Shown: positions 12,901-13,147 of the stretch, in pieces | How positions within the stretch are numbered: position 1 is the stretch's first letter | Layout: every line of letters begins with the position of its first letter | Origin: Methanobacteriota archaeon | GTDB lineage: Archaea > Thermoplasmatota > Thermoplasmata > RBG-16-68-12 > EA-27 | Reading direction: 5' to 3' | NCBI GenBank assembly: GCA_016207545.1 | Contig: JACQPO010000105.1 | Location: 1 to 13,147 of the forward strand | Length of the DNA: 13,147 nt | Position numbers and translations under genes: made by a program | The notes under the pieces: model-generated | The model's input: only the letters and a program-made list of their open reading frames with translations | Database searches by the model: none | Told to the model about the DNA's origin: nothing

Positions 12901-13074
12901 GTTCGCAAGTTGGTCCGCGGGATCGTCCGCGTACTCCGGAATGCCGGTCCAGTCGCGGAAGTCCCCGTCGATCGCGATGCCCCCGGGCGGCGGCGACGTG
13001 GAGATGAGGGTTGCGAGGATCGGGGTCATCAGCAGGAGGAGGACGACCGCGGCGATCATCCCGACGGACCGCAC
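9910..13074 (-). CDS. Large secreted PEF-CTERM surface protein with sandwich, LTD and DUF11 domains; start may lie outside window
   Basis: A predicted cell-surface protein of at least 1,054 residues. A hydrophobic signal segment covers about 5-26 (IAAVVLLLLMTPILATLIS). Beta-sandwich segments begin at IAIDGDFRDW (33-42) and ITADGAFGDW (353-362), and a third spans about 520-640. Calcium-type loops follow the patterns DADGDGAVDPED (265-276) and, in a thrombospondin-3-like run, DTDGDTVPDE and DVDQDGLLD (431-474). A lamin-tail-like domain occupies about 645-740 (VINELSPKPNPEWIEFANP). Two DUF11 repeats lie at about 784-900 and 908-1020. The C terminus, IPEFETL, then a hydrophobic span and RRRWGKKRK, is a PEF-CTERM signal, which archaeosortases are thought to process for anchoring. 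Many N-x-S/T sites suggest glycosylation. GTG 13074 is the last start-like codon, without ribosome site; the frame stays open to 13147, so the N terminus may be longer. Function beyond surface or adhesion is unknown. Confidence 0.88.
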   Translation of the reverse strand: MRSVGMIAAVVLLLLMTPILATLISTSPPPGGIAIDGDFRDWTGIPEYADDPADQLANPDVNLVGYRVRVADGTMLLYARVSGSFFRAVAGGADVLYAFVDEDGDPATGFRVGSIGAERAVELYGWNGTLIGSAGWVYNADRAGPSSDDWLSFDRAEGGRAASFRNEVEARVDLGPAFLEDRARILVYALDFARNGDPADGAVGTALGAIAVTQRALGGDVVAGPSVPFLHLAVRALATPVQVVSLSLERFGSYPGPVSGDLYLDADGDGAVDPEDILLGTAAFAPDATFSLDREVSVPESYVFVANLPAAAPDASVGFRVASVAVAGGPEVAVTLRDASPVMAYVDSAPAMITADGAFGDWSRFALRLDADDDVQTLGGTASVNENIDLRAYEAVVSANVSFYLRVDGRMLGGVDIPNTRDRYHPATIVDTDGDTVPDEIEALINPALVSDFNNDYVSDLDQFDDVDQDGLLDYNKCTSDDCSAYTDYLLETRIPIRYPAPYAGRDVARYIGPISLPPQRGVDTAYVYVDRDNRTDTGLLVYVDGIPYGMDFAYEAVGRGGVILDAGLYAYNASRAIPWERFADAPTAVDAHQLEASFDASLFNLAANHTFVFFTKDWRFDFDQGRSGPQRAPGAWTRSIAGDNVVINELSPKPNPEWIEFANPTGSPVSVAGWTLQRQKGKNWVTVVTLSGTIGAWGSGTEYLTVVPPDNSLPNGGNLLRLVTADGVEVDRTRYDNVGRSQSWARFKDALTGKPVDTDADGNDFYRSVVPSPGRGNDRHRPRITVAKIADRTTAVPGETITYTVYYNNTDTGRASTVWVNDTLPSDVAFVSSSVPYASTDGSTYGWMFTNVNPLTLNSFTITVRVGVTATDGQVLANAVRLDYADQLGRILESSAAWANATVVRPMITIAKIVDKATALPGDTLTYTIYYNNTGSAPANHVWINDTLPGGVTYQSASPPPDAIDDATLRWYFTSVAVGSHSLTVTVTVDANPPAVLVNWAFLNYTAQNDVVLDGGSASAMTVIPEFETLVVPIAIPLLLYGLRRRWGKKRKG
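9913..10002 (-). other. PEF-CTERM sorting signal region
   Basis: Encodes the last 30 residues of the surface protein: IPEFETL, the hydrophobic stretch VVPIAIPLLLYGL, and the basic end RRRWGKKRKG. This tripartite layout is the known PEF-CTERM signature. The matching archaeosortase is not in the window. Confidence 0.8.
10015..10725 (-). repeat. Tandem DUF11 domain repeat, period 372 bp
   Basis: Two in-frame repeats within the surface protein, offset by 124 codons. Shared residues include ITVAKI/ITIAKI, PGETITYTVYYNNT versus PGDTLTYTIYYNNT, and VNDTLP versus INDTLP. Similarity is visible at DNA level around 10271-10349 and 10644-10720, with many silent differences, so the duplication is not recent. 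Confidence 0.85.
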
Positions 13075-13147
13075 CCAGGAAGGTCGCCCGCCAGGCGGTT
13101 CCCCGGCCCACCGGCCGCGCCGGCCGTTCGTGAACCCGTTCCCGTTC

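Noticed and set aside
1..13147. CRISPR array, insertion sequence or prophage
   Set aside because: No regularly spaced repeats, transposase motifs, terminal inverted repeats or phage genes were seen.

Overview
The window looks like part of a GC-rich archaeal genome, most likely Thermoplasmatota. The evidence is a transcription factor B gene, an archaeal aIF1/SUI1, a zinc-containing ferredoxin of the Thermoplasma/Sulfolobus type, an archaeal A24 prepilin peptidase, a PEF-CTERM surface protein, TATA boxes about 26 bp ahead of predicted starts, and a solitary 5S rRNA gene with its own promoter. The lineage is an inference; the genes were recognised by eye from motifs and no search was run.

Left part (1-4447, all minus strand, transcribed right to left). 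Two MetE-like genes overlap by one base: an N-terminal-half-like protein without zinc ligands, then a catalytic zinc-site protein. They are followed by a DUF2203 protein, a DUF59/SufT-type Fe-S assembly protein, a rubredoxin-domain protein, and an HdrD-like Fe-S protein that runs off the left edge. TATA-like boxes before DUF2203, DUF59 and the rubredoxin gene suggest several short transcripts. Methionine synthesis and Fe-S/redox chemistry are the themes.

Middle (4448-6320). A 216-234 bp divergent control region holds a perfect 7-bp inverted repeat and a strong TATA box. It is followed on the plus strand by an HxlR-type regulator with an unusual cysteine-rich N terminus, a TFB, and aIF1. This compact cluster joins a regulator, a general transcription factor and a translation initiation factor. 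The last ~45 codons of tfb have clearly different third-base composition.

Energy block (6351-8573). A 7Fe zinc ferredoxin (minus), a 49-residue single-span membrane protein (plus), and an overlapping nuoB-nuoI pair (minus). The NuoI protein carries four 4Fe-4S motifs instead of two. With the ferredoxin next door, this suggests, as inference, a ferredoxin-type electron entry into a complex I that lacks the NADH module; the rest of the complex is not in this window.

Right part (8686-13147). An archaeal prepilin peptidase and 5S rRNA (plus), converging with a gene for a secreted protein of about 1,050 residues (minus). That protein has a signal peptide, three related beta-sandwich segments, calcium-binding repeats, a lamin-tail-like domain, two DUF11 repeats and a C-terminal PEF-CTERM sorting signal. 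Its frame is still open at the right edge, so its true start may lie outside.

No tRNA, CRISPR array, insertion sequence or phage gene was seen.
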